In this document: positions 43,455 to 50,853 of the stretch, one piece after another
How positions within the stretch are numbered: the stretch's first letter is position 1
How the letters are laid out: every line of letters begins with the position of its first letter
NCBI RefSeq assembly: GCF_036192275.1
Contig: NZ_CP108088.1
Span: forward strand, 5,767,501 to 5,831,500
Length of the DNA: 64,000 nt
Reading direction: 5' to 3'
DNA from: Streptomyces sp. NBC_00250
GTDB taxonomy: Bacteria > Actinomycetota > Actinomycetes > Streptomycetales > Streptomycetaceae
Notes under the pieces: generated by a model
The model's database searches: none
What the model was told of the DNA's origin: nothing
What the model saw: the letters and a program-made list of their open reading frames with translations, nothing else
Program-made: the position numbers and the translations under genes

Positions 43455-44513
43455 ATGCGTACGTACGCCAAGCCGATCGCCGCCGTCACCGGCTCCCTCG
43501 TCCTCGCCGCGGGCCTCACCGCCTGCGGTGGTTCCTCCGCCGCCTCCGACGAGAAGATCGTCACCGTCTACAGCGCCGACGGCCTCAAGGGCGAGGCGGG
43601 CGACGGCTGGTACGACAAGGTCTTCGCCGACTTCGAGAAGAAGACCGGCATCAAGGTCAAGTACGTCGAGGGCGGCTCCGGGGAGATGGTGCAGCGCGCC
43701 CTCCGCGAGAAGAGCAACACCCAGGCGGACGTCATCGTGACCCTGCCGCCCTTCATCCAGCAGGCCGGCTCCAAGGGCCTGCTCCAGGCCTACACCCCGC
43801 AGGGAGCCGACCAGGTCGACGGCGGCGACAAGGCGAGCGACGGCACCTGGACCTCCGTCGTCAACAACTACTTCGGCTTCATCCACAACAAGAAGGAGCT
43901 GCCGGCCGCCCCGAAGACCTGGGAGGAGCTGCTGGACGGCAAGTTCAAGGACAAGCTCCAGTACTCCACCCCCGGTGTCGCGGGCGACGGCACCGCCGTC
44001 CTCATCAAGGCGATGCACGACTTCGGCGGCCAGGAGCCGGCCCTGGAGTACCTGAAAAAGCTCCAGGCCAACAACGTCGGCCCGTCCTCCTCCACCTCCA
44101 AGCTCGCCCCCAAGGTGGACAAGGGCGAACTCCTCGTCGCCAACGGCGATGTGCAGATGAACTTCGCCCAGTCCAAGTCCATGCCGAACCTCGGCATCTG
44201 GTTCCCGGCCCAGGGCGCCGGCAAGCCCACCACCTTCGCCCTGCCCTACGCGGCGGGCCTGGTGAACAAGGCCCCGCACACCGAGAACGGGAAGAAGCTC
44301 CTCGACTTCATGCTGAGCGAGGGCGCCCAGCGCGAGGTCAGCGCGATCGGCGGCGGCTTCCCGGCCCGCAAGGACGTCAAGGCCACCGACGCCAACGCCA
44401 TCGAACTGGCCAAGCTGATGGAAGGCGTCGAGATCTTCGAGCCGGACTGGGCCGACGTCGACAAGAACCTCAAGACGTACGTCGACGCATGGAAGTCGGC
44501 GACCGGTAGCTGA
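43455..44513 (+). CDS. 2-aminoethylphosphonate-type ABC transporter substrate-binding lipoprotein
   Basis: 352 residues from ATG 43455. Lipoprotein signal with lipobox LTAC at Cys24 (VLAAGLTACGGSS). The mature part is a type II periplasmic-binding fold: VTVYSADGLKGEAGDGWYDK, ADVIVTLPPFIQQA, GDVQMNFAQSKSMPNLG. It resembles PhnS-type AEP-binding proteins. It captures substrate outside the membrane for the ATPase and permeases upstream. Last gene of the operon; a hairpin terminator lies 84 bases downstream. Confidence 0.87.
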   Translation: MRTYAKPIAAVTGSLVLAAGLTACGGSSAASDEKIVTVYSADGLKGEAGDGWYDKVFADFEKKTGIKVKYVEGGSGEMVQRALREKSNTQADVIVTLPPFIQQAGSKGLLQAYTPQGADQVDGGDKASDGTWTSVVNNYFGFIHNKKELPAAPKTWEELLDGKFKDKLQYSTPGVAGDGTAVLIKAMHDFGGQEPALEYLKKLQANNVGPSSSTSKLAPKVDKGELLVANGDVQMNFAQSKSMPNLGIWFPAQGAGKPTTFALPYAAGLVNKAPHTENGKKLLDFMLSEGAQREVSAIGGGFPARKDVKATDANAIELAKLMEGVEIFEPDWADVDKNLKTYVDAWKSATGS

Positions 44514-44536
44514 CACGTCGCCTCTGCGCACCAAGA

Positions 44537-44595
44537 GTTCACCGTACGACCCTGGAAGGCCTCCGCTGATAGCGGAAAGATAACGGGTACGGACC
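44537..44595 (+). promoter_or_regulatory. Candidate PHO-box and GntR-type site before the secreted phosphatase
   Basis: GTTCACCGTACG (44537-44548) resembles a PhoP half-repeat and matches GTTCACCGT at 38724. AAGATAACGGGTACGGACC (44577-44595) matches the element at 38691. An inverted repeat TCCGCT-GAT-AGCGGA lies at 44562-44576. The gene at 44667 thus shares promoter features with the phosphonate operon. Confidence 0.4.
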
Positions 44596-44596
44596 A

Positions 44597-44620
44597 ACGC
44601 CCCTGAGAAATCAGGGGCGT
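44597..44620 (+). terminator. Perfect 10-bp hairpin with GAAA tetraloop
   Basis: ACGCCCCTGA-GAAA-TCAGGGGCGT. It follows the phosphonate operon but lies inside the leader of the next gene, so it may be a terminator or a leader attenuator. It has no T-run. Confidence 0.7.
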
Positions 44621-44666
44621 TGCCATGCCCAGACACCTTCCACGGACTTCCACGGAGGACTCCGAC

Positions 44667-46202
44667 ATGCCGATCTCCGGCATCTCCCGCCGCACCGTGC
44701 TCGCCGCCGCCGGTGCCACCGCGGCCGTCGCCGCCACCGGACTCGCCACCGCCCCCGCCGCCCGGGCGGCCTCGCCCGCGCTTCCCGACGGCACCAGCAA
44801 GGACAAGGTGCTCGTCGTCGGCATGGACGGCCTGCGCTACGACCGGATCGACGCCGCCAAGGCCCCGAACCTCAAGTCCCTGATGGCGAACGGCACCTTC
44901 GGGCGCTCCCTGCTCTACGCCAACCCGATGGCCGCGACCTCCTCCGGCCCCGGCTGGTCCACCATCTCCACCGGCGTCTGGCCCGACAAGCACGGCGTCA
45001 AGGACAACACCTTCACCGGCAAGAACTACGGCCAGTACCCCGGCTTCCTGGCCCGACTGCACCAGGTCCGCCCCGAGCTCTCGCTCTTCGCCGCCGTCGA
45101 CTGGCCCGAGCTCGACACCCACGGCACCGTCACCCCCGGCGCCGACGCCAAGCTCGTCTACAACAACGACTACGCCGTCAACGACCTCGTGATCACCGAC
45201 ATCACCGAGGACGTCCTCCGCAACCAGAACCCCGACGTCCTCTTCGTCTACTTCGGCGAGACCGACGAGATCGGCCACAACCACGGCGCCGCCAGCCCCA
45301 AGTACACCGACGCCATCGACGTCCAGGACGGCTACCTCGGCCGGCTGCTCACCGCGATCAAGGCCCGCCCCGCGTACGCCACCGAGCGCTGGACGGTCAT
45401 CGTCACCACCGACCACGGCCACACCGACGGCGGCGGCCACGGCGGCTCCTCCATCGAGGAGCGGCGCACCTTCGTCCTCGCCCAGGGCCCCGGCATCGCC
45501 GCCGGCGCCCGCCCCATCGACACCCGGCTCGTCGACGTCGCCGCCACCGTCTTCCACCAGCTCGGCATCACCCCCGCCGCGTCCTGGGGCCTCGACGGCA
45601 AGCCGATCCAGCAGCGCTCCACCGACCCCTTCGACAGCCTCTACGGGTCGCTGACGGGCCGCGTCGACGAGACCGGCATCCCCGCCGGGGTCCTCGGCTT
45701 CACCCACAGCGCGCCCAGCGGCTGGTCCGTCATCAACAACGCCATGGGCACCGGCGGCATGGCCGAGTGGCGCGGCTGGTCCTTCGCCACCGACGAGTTC
45801 TGGTCCCGCTCCCAGCGCGACCAGTCCCGCGAGCTCAACGTCCGCGCCCGGGGCGTCTTCGCCGTCGCCGACTCCGACGAGTGGGCGGACAAGGCGTTCT
45901 CGGGGACGTACGACTCGACACTGGTCACCCCGGCGTACAGCGTCTCGGGCACGACCCGGGTCACCCTGGACTACACGACCTTCTACCGCCAGGAGGGTGG
46001 CCAGACCGCGCAGGTCCAGGCCGTCTTCAACGGCGGCACCCCGACCGTCGTGAAGAGCCACACCGCCGACGTGATCTCCCAGCCCCAGTCCCTCACGGTC
46101 GCCGTCCCGGCCGGCGCGTCCAGCGTGAGCTTCCGCTTCCGCTACACCGGTTCCAACAACTGGTACTGGGTGATCGACGGGGTCAAGGTCACGGCTTCCT
46201 GA
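44667..46202 (+). CDS. Tat-secreted alkaline-phosphatase-superfamily phosphodiesterase
   Basis: 511 residues from ATG 44667 (ACGGAGGA upstream). Twin-arginine signal SRRTVLAAAGATAAVAAT. Nucleotide-pyrophosphatase-like metal sites: VVGMDGLRYD, nucleophile region ATSSGPGWSTISTG, ETDEIGHNHG and TTDHGHTDGGGHGG. Family members release phosphate from phosphodiesters or cleave phosphonoacetate. Residues 370-511 form a beta-rich C-terminal domain of unclear role. Adjacent to phosphonate genes with shared promoter motifs, so it may supply substrate outside the cell. Its 3' end is duplicated at 46209-46234. Confidence 0.85.
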   Translation: MPISGISRRTVLAAAGATAAVAATGLATAPAARAASPALPDGTSKDKVLVVGMDGLRYDRIDAAKAPNLKSLMANGTFGRSLLYANPMAATSSGPGWSTISTGVWPDKHGVKDNTFTGKNYGQYPGFLARLHQVRPELSLFAAVDWPELDTHGTVTPGADAKLVYNNDYAVNDLVITDITEDVLRNQNPDVLFVYFGETDEIGHNHGAASPKYTDAIDVQDGYLGRLLTAIKARPAYATERWTVIVTTDHGHTDGGGHGGSSIEERRTFVLAQGPGIAAGARPIDTRLVDVAATVFHQLGITPAASWGLDGKPIQQRSTDPFDSLYGSLTGRVDETGIPAGVLGFTHSAPSGWSVINNAMGTGGMAEWRGWSFATDEFWSRSQRDQSRELNVRARGVFAVADSDEWADKAFSGTYDSTLVTPAYSVSGTTRVTLDYTTFYRQEGGQTAQVQAVFNGGTPTVVKSHTADVISQPQSLTVAVPAGASSVSFRFRYTGSNNWYWVIDGVKVTAS

Positions 46203-46234
46203 TATCGGCGGGGTCGAGATCACGGCTTCCTGAT
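46178..46234. repeat. Tandem 31-bp-period duplication of a gene's 3' end
   Basis: 26 bases ending the phosphodiesterase gene (46178-46203) recur at 46209-46234 with two mismatches, including the TGA stop context CACGGCTTCCTGAT. The second copy is noncoding. Confidence 0.8.
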
Positions 46235-46312
46235 TAGGCTGGGGGCGTCGCCACAGCGCTGTCGCGGCGCCCCCAGCACACCGCACGTTTGTACGGCAGG
46301 AGTCCCGCACCC

Positions 46313-47092
46313 ATGGCAGAGCGCAAGCCGATCGAATCCTGGCTGACCGACATGGACGGCGTCCTCATCCACGAGGGCGTGCCGATCCCCGGCGCCGACG
46401 CGTTCATCAGGAAGCTGCGGGAGACCGGGAAGCCCTTCCTGGTCCTCACCAACAACTCGATCTACACGGCTCGCGACCTGCACGCCCGCCTCGCCCGGAT
46501 GGGCCTCGAAGTCCCCGTCGAGAACATCTGGACCTCGGCCCTCGCCACCGCCAAGTTCCTCGACGACCAGCGCCCCGGCGGCACCGCGTACGTCATCGGC
46601 GAGGCCGGCCTGACCACCGCGCTGCACGACATCGGCTACGTCCTCACCGACCACGACCCGGACTACGTGGTGCTCGGCGAGACCCGTACGTACTCCTTCG
46701 AGGCGATGACCAAGGCCGTACGCCTCATCAACGCCGGCGCCCGCTTCATCTGCACCAACCCCGACGAGACCGGCCCCTCCCTCGAAGGCCCGCTCCCGGC
46801 CACCGGCTCCGTCGCCGCGCTCATCACGAAGGCCACCGGCAAGGACCCGTACTTCGCCGGGAAGCCGAACCCGCTCATGATGCGCACCGGCCTGAACGCC
46901 ATCGGCGCCCACTCCGAGACGAGCGCCATGATCGGCGACCGGATGGACACGGACATCCTGGCGGGCCTGGAGGCGGGCATGCAGACCTTCCTGGTGCTGA
47001 CCGGACTGACGTCGGAGGCGGAGATCGACCGCTTCCCGTTCCGCCCGTCCAAGATCGTCAAGTCGATCGCGGACATCGTCGACCGCGTGTAG
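46313..47092 (+). CDS. HAD-IIA family sugar-phosphatase-like hydrolase (NagD type)
   Basis: 259 residues from ATG 46313. Motif I SWLTDMDGVLIHEG, motif II FLVLTNNS, motif III Lys in FAGKPNPLMM, motif IV MIGDRMDTDILAGLEAG. The C2B cap places it with NagD/PGP phosphatases that dephosphorylate nucleotides or sugars in the cytoplasm. It appears to be a single-gene unit. Confidence 0.9.
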   Translation: MAERKPIESWLTDMDGVLIHEGVPIPGADAFIRKLRETGKPFLVLTNNSIYTARDLHARLARMGLEVPVENIWTSALATAKFLDDQRPGGTAYVIGEAGLTTALHDIGYVLTDHDPDYVVLGETRTYSFEAMTKAVRLINAGARFICTNPDETGPSLEGPLPATGSVAALITKATGKDPYFAGKPNPLMMRTGLNAIGAHSETSAMIGDRMDTDILAGLEAGMQTFLVLTGLTSEAEIDRFPFRPSKIVKSIADIVDRV

Positions 47093-47165
47093 GGGCGCCG
47101 TTCGCCGCCCCTGCGGATGCGGAAAGCCCCGATCCGGGTGACCCTGCCAGTATCAGGAGGTCACG

Positions 47166-47804
47166 ATGCGTTCAGGTTCCATTGCTCTCCGTGCCGCAGG
47201 GGCGGCCCTGGCACTCGTACTGGCACCCGCGGCCGGTAGTGCTTACGCCGACGACGGGGTGAAGGTCACCGTCACCCCGTCCACCGCCTCGCCCGGCGCC
47301 GACGTCGACGTCCGCGTCCAGGGCTGCAAGGGCACGAGGGGTACCGCGAAGTCCGAGGCGTTCGTCGCCGACGCGGAACTCACCGGCCGGGACGGCGGGG
47401 GCGCCCCGCTGTTCGGCGACACCACGATCAAGACCCGTCTCGACAACGGCACGTACAAGGTCAGCGTGACCTGCGACGGCCACGACCACCGGGGCGTCGG
47501 CACCGTGCACGTCCAGCGCCAGAAGCCGACGCACAAGCCGACGCACGAGCCGACCCATAAGCCGACGCACGAGCCGACCCACCACCCGAGCCCGATCGCG
47601 CCGGTCCGCGCCGGCGGTGGCGGCACCGCCGCCTTCGCCGCCCCGGCCGCCCCCGGCGTCGCCCAGACCACCAGTGAGAGCGGCCTCGGCACCCCGTACA
47701 CCCTGCTCGGCCTCGGCCTGGCGGCCATCGCAGCCGTCGCGGTCGCCTTCCGCAGCTCCCGCCGCCGCGGTACGGACACGGGCGCGGGGTCGGGTACGGA
47801 ATGA
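47166..47804 (+). CDS. Secreted, membrane-anchored protein with Lys-Pro-Thr-His repeats
   Basis: 212 residues from ATG 47166 (AGGAGG nine bases upstream). Signal peptide (ALALVLAPAAGSAYA), one beta domain (residues 30-120, VKVTVTPSTASPGADVDVRV), then a KPTHEPTH-type repeat linker, a Gly/Ala stretch, a C-terminal membrane helix (YTLLGLGLAAIAAVAVAF) and a basic SSRRRG tail. No LPxTG-like motif is seen. It overlaps the class F sortase start by four bases, a pairing usual in Streptomyces, and is presumably its functional partner. The His-rich linker could bind metal. Confidence 0.82.
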   Translation: MRSGSIALRAAGAALALVLAPAAGSAYADDGVKVTVTPSTASPGADVDVRVQGCKGTRGTAKSEAFVADAELTGRDGGGAPLFGDTTIKTRLDNGTYKVSVTCDGHDHRGVGTVHVQRQKPTHKPTHEPTHKPTHEPTHHPSPIAPVRAGGGGTAAFAAPAAPGVAQTTSESGLGTPYTLLGLGLAAIAAVAVAFRSSRRRGTDTGAGSGTE

Positions 47805-48475
47805 CGGCGCCGTCCGGCTCCCGCCCGGCGGGCACCGGGCGACTCGTCACCGGTGTGGCCTGGGCGCTGCTGCTGCTCGGGCTCTGGCTCTGGGGCCGCG
47901 AGGTCACCGAGGGCCCCGGCGGCAGCTCGGCGCCGACCACCGGCGACATCGCCGCGGTCGGCCGCCCGCTCGGTGTCGCGCTGCCCCCGGCCAGGGACCC
48001 GCTCGCACCCGTCGAACCCCGACGGGTGGAGATCCCCTCCCTCGGCATCACCGCCCCCGTGGTGGCACGCGGCCTGGACGGCACGGGCGCGATCGACCCG
48101 CCGCCCTACGAGATGCCCCACACGGTCGGCTGGTTCGGCTCCGGCACCCGACCGGGCGCCGCGGGCCCGGCCCTGCTCGTCGGCCACGTCGACACCGACA
48201 CCCGCCCGGCGGTCTTCTACGGCCTGAGCGCGGCCCGCCCCGGCGCCAAGGTCCGCGTCACCCGTACGGACGGATCGGTCGCCGAGTTCACGGTCGACGA
48301 CGTCCAGGTCTACCCCCGGGAAGACTTCGACGCGCGCAAGGTCTACGGCGCGAGGGATCCCCACCGGGCGGAACTCCGCCTGATCACCTGCGGCGGCACG
48401 TTCGACCGCACGTCCAACGCCTACACGGCCAACGTGGTCGTCTCGGCCTACCTGACAGCAGCAACCGGCTCCTAG
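47801..48475 (+). CDS. Class F sortase
   Basis: 224 residues; ATG 47801 overlaps the upstream stop (ATGA). One N-terminal membrane anchor (GVAWALLLLGLWLWG), then the sortase fold: RVEIPSLGITAPVV, VGWFGSGTRPG, LLVGHVDTD with catalytic His129, LRLITCGGTFDRTSNAY with catalytic Cys197 and Arg. All catalytic residues are intact. Class F enzymes are membrane-bound transpeptidases or hydrolases with poorly known substrates. Confidence 0.9.
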   Translation: MTAPSGSRPAGTGRLVTGVAWALLLLGLWLWGREVTEGPGGSSAPTTGDIAAVGRPLGVALPPARDPLAPVEPRRVEIPSLGITAPVVARGLDGTGAIDPPPYEMPHTVGWFGSGTRPGAAGPALLVGHVDTDTRPAVFYGLSAARPGAKVRVTRTDGSVAEFTVDDVQVYPREDFDARKVYGARDPHRAELRLITCGGTFDRTSNAYTANVVVSAYLTAATGS

Positions 48476-49159
48476 CACCCCCGCCGCATTCGGCCGCCCC
48501 GACGTTTGCCCGGTCACGGTCACGGCCGACCCGGCGGGCGCCCCGTCTCCCACCCCCACCCGCGGCGGTGGGGGCGAGGGCCGGTGGGCGTGCCCACACA
48601 GCGGGCGGGCGCGGGCGCGGCCCGCGCGGAGGGCGTGGCGGACCTGGCCCCGGTCGGCGGTGCGCGTCCCGCGGTCGCCGCCGACCGGGCCGGTCCTCGA
48701 CCGCGGGGCGCGCAGGCGCGGGAGGGGCCCGGTGCCACCGCGGGAGGTCGAGGTTCCGGACACTGTGGAGGTCCTGCCGCGCCCGGCCCAGAGGGCGACC
48801 GCCCCGCACATGCCCGAGAGGCTCGCACGCCCCCACGTCCGACCACGTCCGACCACGTCCGACGAGGTCCGACGACGTGCGGAGCCGGGTTCAAGCCCCC
48901 GGCCGTCGCCTTCCTGATCCTCGAAGAACGCCTCCGACTTCCGGACGGCCGAGGCGGGCACCGCGCACGGCACACCCGCCCGGCGATCCGTCGACCGAGC
49001 CGCCGACCCGACCCAGCCGCCGACCCGGTCGCGCCGGGGACCCGTTGGCGGCGGCGTGCAGGGGCGGCCCGAGGTCGGGGGAGCGGTTCGACCCGTACGC
49101 TCGGGAACTCGGCCGCGACGCAGGGTAGTTCACGCGCCGAAGCCGGTCGGAGAACGACC
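48476..49159. other. 680-base intergenic region with a 10-bp tandem repeat
   Basis: No gene could be supported: the open frames here lack start sites and known motifs. Five tandem 10-bp units lie at 48833-48882: three perfect CCACGTCCGA, then CGAGGTCCGA and CGACGTGCGG. The right end lies beyond the 3' end of the tRNA-Lys gene, which is transcribed leftward. Confidence 0.6.
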
Positions 49160-49190
49160 AAGACCCCCTCACCATCGGTGAGGGGGTCTT
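49160..49190 (-). terminator. 14-bp hairpin downstream of tRNA-Lys
   Basis: AAGACCCCCTCACC-ATC-GGTGAGGGGGTCTT: a perfect stem beginning ten bases past the tRNA's 3' end on the minus strand. Good tRNA terminator, possibly active both ways. Confidence 0.8.
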
Positions 49191-49199
49191 GACTCTGCG

Positions 49200-49273
49200 T
49201 GCGCCGCCAGGGACTCGAACCCCGGACCCGCTGATTAAGAGTCAGCTGCTCTAACCAACTGAGCTAGCGGCGC
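49200..49273 (-). tRNA. tRNA-Lys (anticodon CTT), copy 1
   Basis: 74 nt. Acceptor stem GCGCCGC/GCGGCGC with discriminator A, D arm GCTCAGTTGGTTAGAGC, anticodon arm CTGACTCTTAATCAG giving CTT, T arm with GGTTCGAGTCC. CCA is not encoded. Identical to the copy at 58119-58192. Confidence 0.96.
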
Positions 49274-49457
49274 CTGCTGACAGAGAGAACTCTACCCGAC
49301 GTGCGGGTGTGCTCCTGACCAATAACGGTCGCCTCCGGCCTGTCGGATGGTCGTATCAGGCCTTCGATCCGTCAAAATGCGATTTGTCCAGACAGTTGAG
49401 ACACTGACGCCCGAAACCAAGGCTCAAAAGATCTTGACGAGTGTGGAGGGGAATCGC

Positions 49458-50828
49458 ATGAGCGTGCCGGTCTTCGAGGAGTTCGAACCCGCGGCCGACT
49501 GCGGCTGCCCGGGGTGCGCCCGGCAGCGGCGTGACCTCGCGCTTGGCCTGCCGGTCCGGGCGGGCGGCCATCCGGCGGCGCACGGTGCCCGCCGCGCCCT
49601 GGTCCTGGTGACGGCGGCGGGCGTCGTCCTGGGCGGCAGCGGGGGAGCGGTGGCGACGACCCTGCCCCCGCCGACGGTCCCGTTCACGCCGGCGGACCCG
49701 GCGGAGTCCGCGCGAGCCTCCGACCCCGGCCCCGACACCCCGCAGGGCGGGCGCGAGCCGTTGCACGGCGCGCCGGGCCCCGGGTCGCAGCCGGCTCCTG
49801 ACTCGACTCCGACGACCAGTCAGATCTCGACCGGCACCCTGCGGCAGACGACCCGGGCCGAGATCATCAACCGCGCCAAGCTGTGGGTGGCCGCCCAGGT
49901 CCCGTACTCCATGGAGAAGTACTGGTCGGACGGCTACCGCCAGGACTGCTCCGGTTACATCTCGATGGCCTGGAACCTCCGCAGCAACGAGTGGACGGGC
50001 AGCCTCGACCGCTTCGCCGAGCGCGTCGACCGCACCGAGCTGCAGCCCGGCGACATCCTGCTCTTCCACAACCCGGCCAACCCGACGCGCGGCTCGCACG
50101 TCACGATCTTCGGCGGCTGGACCGACTACACCCACACCTCCTACGTCGCGTACGAGCAGACCAAGCCGCGCACGCGGAAGCAGCAGACGCCGTTGGCGTA
50201 CTGGGAGAACTCCGACCAGTACGTGGCGTACCGCTACAAGGGCGTGGTCAGCGGTGAAGGCACCACCGGCGGGACCACCGGTGGGGCGACGCCCACGGCG
50301 ACGCCGTACCCGGGCGTGGCGATGTTCGGCCCCGGCGCGAACAACGCGTACGTCACCCAGCTCGGCCGGCTCCTCGTCGACCGCGGCGGCAAGAAGTACT
50401 ACAGCAAGGGACCCGGCCCCAAGTGGGGTGAAGCGGACCGGCGCGCGACCCAGGCCTTCCAGCTCGCGCAGGGCTGGAAGGGCAAGGAGGCGGACGGCCT
50501 GCCCGGGCCGGACACGTGGAAGCTCCTCGTCTCCGGCAAGGGCAGGGACATCGGCGGTTCGAGTGGTTCGAGCGGGTCGAGTTCGAATGCGACGGGGTTT
50601 CCCGGGCGTGGCTCCTTCCGTCCGGGCCAATCCAACGCATATGTGGAGAAGCTGGGCAAACAACTGGTGAAGCGGGGCTTCGGCAAGCACTACCTGTCGG
50701 GACCCGGTCCGCGCTGGACGGAGGCGGACCGCCGCAACGTCGAGGCGTTCCAGCGGGCACAGGGCTGGCGCGGCGCAGAGGCCGACGGCTACCCGGGCCC
50801 GGAGACCTGGCGGCGCTTGTTCCGATGA
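49458..50828 (+). CDS. NlpC/P60-like cell-wall protein with two peptidoglycan-binding-like repeats
   Basis: 456 residues from ATG 49458 (GGAGGGGA upstream). A Cys pair (CGCPGC) and Arg-rich start precede a membrane helix (ALVLVTAAGVVLGG). A Pro-rich linker leads to a papain-like domain with Cys164 (QDCSGYISMAW), GDILLFHN and His in SHVTIFGGW. Two 70-residue repeats follow (each ending EADGLPGPDTWKLL or EADGYPGPETWRRL), as in Streptomyces peptidoglycan-binding modules. Likely a secreted or anchored peptidoglycan amidase or endopeptidase. An SPFH-protein gene follows 25 bases on. Confidence 0.8.
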   Translation: MSVPVFEEFEPAADCGCPGCARQRRDLALGLPVRAGGHPAAHGARRALVLVTAAGVVLGGSGGAVATTLPPPTVPFTPADPAESARASDPGPDTPQGGREPLHGAPGPGSQPAPDSTPTTSQISTGTLRQTTRAEIINRAKLWVAAQVPYSMEKYWSDGYRQDCSGYISMAWNLRSNEWTGSLDRFAERVDRTELQPGDILLFHNPANPTRGSHVTIFGGWTDYTHTSYVAYEQTKPRTRKQQTPLAYWENSDQYVAYRYKGVVSGEGTTGGTTGGATPTATPYPGVAMFGPGANNAYVTQLGRLLVDRGGKKYYSKGPGPKWGEADRRATQAFQLAQGWKGKEADGLPGPDTWKLLVSGKGRDIGGSSGSSGSSSNATGFPGRGSFRPGQSNAYVEKLGKQLVKRGFGKHYLSGPGPRWTEADRRNVEAFQRAQGWRGAEADGYPGPETWRRLFR

Positions 50829-50853
50829 CCCCGAGAGCATGAGGTGGACCCGA

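Noticed and set aside
43437..46310. 957-codon minus-strand open frame
   Set aside because: Antisense to the binding-protein and phosphodiesterase genes, whose motifs, signal sequences and ribosome sites are clear.
48506..49192. 228-codon frame in the gap before tRNA-Lys
   Set aside because: Arg/Gly/Pro-rich composition typical of noncoding high-GC DNA, no ribosome site, no family.
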